A stretch of 64,000 nucleotides of DNA from Flavobacteriia bacterium 40-80 (GTDB lineage: Bacteria > Bacteroidota > Bacteroidia > Flavobacteriales_D > Crocinitomicaceae), in the NCBI GenBank assembly GCA_001899145.1, contig MKVF01000004.1:62001-126000 (forward strand), in the 5' to 3' direction. The notes below the pieces were generated by a model, which saw nothing but the letters and a program-made list of their open reading frames with translations, was not told the origin of the DNA and ran no database searches. Both the position numbers and the translations under genes were made by a program. Shown in pieces: positions 61,417-64,000 of this stretch (position 1 is its first letter; every line of letters begins with the position of its first letter).

Positions 61417-61424
61417 TATCTTTG
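61417..61424 (+). promoter_or_regulatory. TAnnTTTG box directly before trmB
   Basis: TATCTTTG, an exact -7 consensus, ends 4 bp before the trmB ATG at 61429. It makes the upstream in-frame ATG at 61402 unlikely and suggests an almost leaderless mRNA. No -33 TTTG is evident. Confidence 0.45.
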
Positions 61425-61428
61425 TTTC

Positions 61429-62109
61429 ATGGGAAAAAACAAACTTCGCCGCTTTGACGAAATGAAAGGTATGCCTAACTGCTTCGAGCCAATGGCAGAA
61501 ACTTTATCTGAAGAGCCGTTTCCGTTAAAAGGCAAATGGCGCACAGATTACTTCAGAAATGACAATCCGATAGTTCTGGAATTAGGATGTGGAAAAGGTG
61601 AATATTGTATTGGCCTGAGCCGGCATTATCCTGAAAAAAACTTTATCGGAGTAGATATAAAAGGTGCCCGGATGTGGGTTGGAGCAAAGCAGGCACTGGA
61701 AAGCAATCTTTCAAATGTGGCATTTCTAAGAACGCGAATTGAGCTTATCGAACGTTATTTTGATACGGATGAAGTAGATGAGATCTGGTTGACATTTTCC
61801 GATCCGCAACCCAACAAGCCAAAAAAACGCCTGAGCTCAAAGATTTTCATTGAACGGTATAAAAAATTCCTGAAAAAAGGAGGAATCATCCATCTGAAAA
61901 CAGATAGTGATCTGCTATTCGAATCAACCTTGGAGGAGATCAACGAGCACCGCTATGAAATGTTAGAATGCACCAAAGACTTATACGCGGAACTCCCTGA
62001 AAATTTAGATGAAAAAACAAAAGATATCCTTCATATCAAAACGCACTACGAAAAGCTTTTTACAGCAAAAGGAAGCATCATAAAATACTGTACATTCAAG
62101 GTGCATTAG
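61429..62109 (+). CDS. trmB: tRNA (guanosine(46)-N7)-methyltransferase
   Basis: 226 residues from ATG at 61429 (MGKNKLRRFDEMKG). The start nine codons upstream would be inside the promoter box. SAM-binding core VLELGCGKGEYCIGLSR, IGVDIKGARMWVGAKQAL, and the TrmB signature EIWLTFSDPQPNKPKKRLSS all present. It methylates G46 in the tRNA variable loop. Ordinary housekeeping copy; its 3' end overlaps the anti-sigma gene by 4 bp on the opposite strand. Confidence 0.96.
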   Translation: MGKNKLRRFDEMKGMPNCFEPMAETLSEEPFPLKGKWRTDYFRNDNPIVLELGCGKGEYCIGLSRHYPEKNFIGVDIKGARMWVGAKQALESNLSNVAFLRTRIELIERYFDTDEVDEIWLTFSDPQPNKPKKRLSSKIFIERYKKFLKKGGIIHLKTDSDLLFESTLEEINEHRYEMLECTKDLYAELPENLDEKTKDILHIKTHYEKLFTAKGSIIKYCTFKVH

Positions 62110-63344
62110 TACGTCACACGTACCACAGCACCTTGATATACAGCTTTCGTTTCAAAATTTGCTTTTTCGGACAACCTAACCGTCCATACATAGCGCGTAT
62201 TTGGAGCTACCAGTTCTCCAGTTCTTTTATCAATACCATTCCATGGATTAGAGGCCGTATTTGTCATGAAGATAACATCTCCTGTTCTTGGGTCGATGAT
62301 CTGCATTTCAAAAAGCACATCCCGCTCATAAAGCGCATACGGTAAAAAAGTCTTGTTACGTTCGTCTCTGCTATCCACATTGAAGGCTGTAACAGCTAAC
62401 AAGTTATAGTCCTCGCGTACCTGAACGGTATAAGCATCTTTTAATTCACAGCCATTCTCCATGCCTGAAAAGTTAACTTTTACGTCTCCTCTGCTGAAAG
62501 CAGGAACCAGGATCTCTTTTTTCGTTCCCAGTGTCTGTCCGTTTAATTCCCATTTGTAGGCTGATAAATCTCCATTTGTCAACTTAACAGGAATAAAAGG
62601 AAGCCCTTTTTCATAAACGACCTCATCAGCAATAAAGTTCAGCTTGGGAGCATCCACAACTTCAAGAGATTGCAAGAGTTTCCCATCCGCAGATTTCACT
62701 TTATAAAATCCGGAAGCAAGGTCAGATGCGTTCAGCTCTTTGTATGCTCCTAACTGATAGGATGTATTCTCACCGACAATAAATACTGCAGCATCATTAT
62801 TATTCAGCAATGATTTTCGTTCGGTTTTACAGATTACCTTATTCCAGTTCAAAGAAATTTTACTGATAGCAGACGTTGTTCCTTTATCAGGATTAACCGT
62901 ATTTTTTACTCCCTGAACTTCTTCTTTCTGAGAATCAGGGACAGCTTGTAATTCAGCTAATTGAGAAGCAGGCTGCTTCTCCGTTTTTAATTCCGTAACG
63001 ATCTTATTCTGAATAGTTTCAGAATTTATCTGGTGCACAGCTTCTTTTTCCTGCGTATTATTGTTTACATCCGTTTTCGGCTGTTCTGTCGTTTCAGGAT
63101 TTTCTTTCGTTTTCTCAGAAGCAACAACCGGCTGCTGTGCTGCATCATCCGAATTAAAATAAATTACACCGCCGGCAATGGCCACCACAGCTACTGCAGC
63201 AGCAATCCACCACTTCACAGCAGACGAAGCTGTTCCGGCAGCAGCAGAAGCATCCAGACGGGAAGAAAGACTTTCCCAAGCTTTGGGATCGTACACTTCT
63301 TCGTGCTGTTCTACCTGCTGTTTTATAAAATCATCTAATTTCAT
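62106..63344 (-). CDS. Anti-sigma-factor-like membrane protein with gliding/T9SS-like C-terminal domain
   Basis: 412 residues. An N-terminal cytoplasmic helix region (MKLDDFIKQQVEQHEEVYDPKAWESLSSRL) precedes one transmembrane segment (about 45-62; WWIAAAVAVVAIAGGVIYF), then an acidic, Thr/Gln/Glu-rich linker (about 75-150) and a large periplasmic part. The last 90 residues (FNVDSRDERN, FEMQIIDPRTGDVIFMT, NPWNGIDKRTG, YVWTVRLSE) resemble, in degenerate form, the gliding-motility-associated C-terminal domain carried by T9SS cargo. Directly downstream of an ECF sigma gene (10 bp), so it is the likely anti-sigma partner. Domain calls are by eye. Confidence 0.65.
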   Translation of the reverse strand: MKLDDFIKQQVEQHEEVYDPKAWESLSSRLDASAAAGTASSAVKWWIAAAVAVVAIAGGVIYFNSDDAAQQPVVASEKTKENPETTEQPKTDVNNNTQEKEAVHQINSETIQNKIVTELKTEKQPASQLAELQAVPDSQKEEVQGVKNTVNPDKGTTSAISKISLNWNKVICKTERKSLLNNNDAAVFIVGENTSYQLGAYKELNASDLASGFYKVKSADGKLLQSLEVVDAPKLNFIADEVVYEKGLPFIPVKLTNGDLSAYKWELNGQTLGTKKEILVPAFSRGDVKVNFSGMENGCELKDAYTVQVREDYNLLAVTAFNVDSRDERNKTFLPYALYERDVLFEMQIIDPRTGDVIFMTNTASNPWNGIDKRTGELVAPNTRYVWTVRLSEKANFETKAVYQGAVVRVTY

Positions 63345-63354
63345 ATATACTGTT

Positions 63355-63921
63355 TCAATACATTTTTTTCAACTTATCCTTCAGTGCTTTCTGGAGATTT
63401 GCCTTTGCTTTTGCCAGATTCGATTTGGAAGTTCCTTCTGAAATCCCAAGTGTATCCGCTATTTCTTTATGTGAGTAATTTTCAATTACAAACATGTTGA
63501 AAACGGTACGGTATGCGGGACTCAACTCTGCAATCGCTTTCATCACCAGCTGTGAATTCATCTCGGTCAGATCTTCATCTCCAAATCCCGAAAGTGTATC
63601 ATCCACATCTCTGAAAACCGAATCATCATCGTAGAGGACAGGATCTTTTTTTGATTTACGGTAATGATCTATACATGTATTTACCATAATTCTTCTCACC
63701 CAGCCTTCAAACGAGCCTGCATCTTCATATCGTTCCAGCTTATCAAAGATCTTAATAAATCCGTCCTGCAATAATTCCTGAGCCGTATCGCGGTCAGAAG
63801 TATAGCGCAGACAAACCGTCAGCATTTTTGAATAAAAAAACTTAAATAATGCTTCCTGGCTTGCCCGCTCCTGGCGCAAACAACCCTGAATAATATTATC
63901 TAATTTCTCTTTTTTATCCAC
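63355..63921 (-). CDS. ECF-family RNA polymerase sigma factor
   Basis: 188 residues with a GTG start (63919-63921); no in-frame ATG occurs before residue 33. Region 2 (about 22-95; LFKFFYSKMLTVCLRYTSDRDTAQELLQDGFIKIF, then FEGWVRRIMVNTCIDHYRK) and region 4 (about 128-182; LSPAYRTVFNMFVIENYSHKEIADTLGISEGTSKSNLAKAKANLQ) are complete, with an acidic linker between. Redirects RNA polymerase to a special set of promoters. Operon with the anti-sigma-like gene. The regulon is unknown. Confidence 0.93.
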   Translation of the reverse strand: MDKKEKLDNIIQGCLRQERASQEALFKFFYSKMLTVCLRYTSDRDTAQELLQDGFIKIFDKLERYEDAGSFEGWVRRIMVNTCIDHYRKSKKDPVLYDDDSVFRDVDDTLSGFGDEDLTEMNSQLVMKAIAELSPAYRTVFNMFVIENYSHKEIADTLGISEGTSKSNLAKAKANLQKALKDKLKKMY

Positions 63922-64000
63922 AAGTTTCTAATTTGAAAAACGTCCCGTTCTTTGAATGGTTGCCTGTTGTAAAAAAATAAAACTGTAAAATTGAATTTAT

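Noticed and set aside
1-64000. tRNA, rRNA, insertion sequences, prophage
   Set aside because: No cloverleaf with a GGTTCGAATCC-type T arm, no rRNA segments, and no transposase, integrase or phage structural motifs were found.

Overview
The window looks like chromosome of a Bacteroidota bacterium, most likely Flavobacteriales and possibly close to Fluviicola/Crocinitomicaceae (the genus is a guess). Support: type IX secretion (T9SS) C-terminal sorting domains and a gliding-motility-type C-terminal domain, GLPGLI-family proteins next to outer-membrane beta-barrel proteins, an S46 dipeptidyl peptidase, a HYC_CC_PP protein, SpII lipoproteins, almost no Shine-Dalgarno sequences, and several promoters of the TTTG-N19/20-TAnnTTTG type. 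I see no rRNA, tRNA, CRISPR array, phage or insertion sequence.

Layout. 1-3.1 kb is an accessory patch: the end of an AbiE-type toxin gene, a frameshifted partner, a gene remnant, and a Ntn-hydrolase gene held between two related intergenic repeats whose facing ends are inverted copies, like a mobile gene cassette; an NYN-LOTUS gene follows. 4-8.1 kb holds a SnoaL-like lipoprotein, exonuclease III, a membrane protein and a DPP11-type peptidase. 8.2-9.8 kb is a run of four tiny cysteine-framed lipoproteins ending in a membrane-anchored thioredoxin-like protein; two more paralogues lie at 23.6-24.3 kb. 9.9-12.95 kb is a HYC_CC_PP / TonB receptor / HMA-domain operon, probably for metal. 13-24 kb has an EcsC-like protein, unknowns, an NtrC-type regulator, a 1334-residue repeat-rich secreted protein, a LuxE-like enzyme and an Nfu-type Fe-S protein.

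24.4-27.4 kb carries ppk1 and ppx (polyphosphate synthesis and breakdown). 27.4-29.6 kb is a tandem family of two lipoproteins and one larger protein sharing a C-terminal domain. 29.8-38.97 kb has a beta-helix protein, two LPS-type glycosyltransferases with metG, membrane and WG-repeat proteins, pepT and ndk. 39.3-41.6 kb is a NarX/LuxR-type two-component pair. 41.6-45.7 kb has NUDIX and MazG-like housekeeping enzymes, rpsF-rpsR-rplI and kup.

45.9-52.9 kb is a tandemly duplicated pair of outer-membrane beta-barrel plus GLPGLI genes. 52.9-64 kb holds a T9SS-secreted esterase, clpP-clpX with a terminator-like hairpin between them, a PhoB/PhoR-like pair, a MurG/UGT-like glycosyltransferase, a T9SS cargo protein, trmB, and an ECF sigma factor with an anti-sigma-like partner whose periplasmic end resembles a T9SS/gliding-type C-terminal domain.

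The best candidates for something undescribed are the cysteine-framed lipoprotein/thioredoxin operon, the repeat-bounded cassette, the tandem shared-C-terminus lipoprotein locus, and the sigma/anti-sigma pair. All functions are read from sequence motifs; no database search was run.
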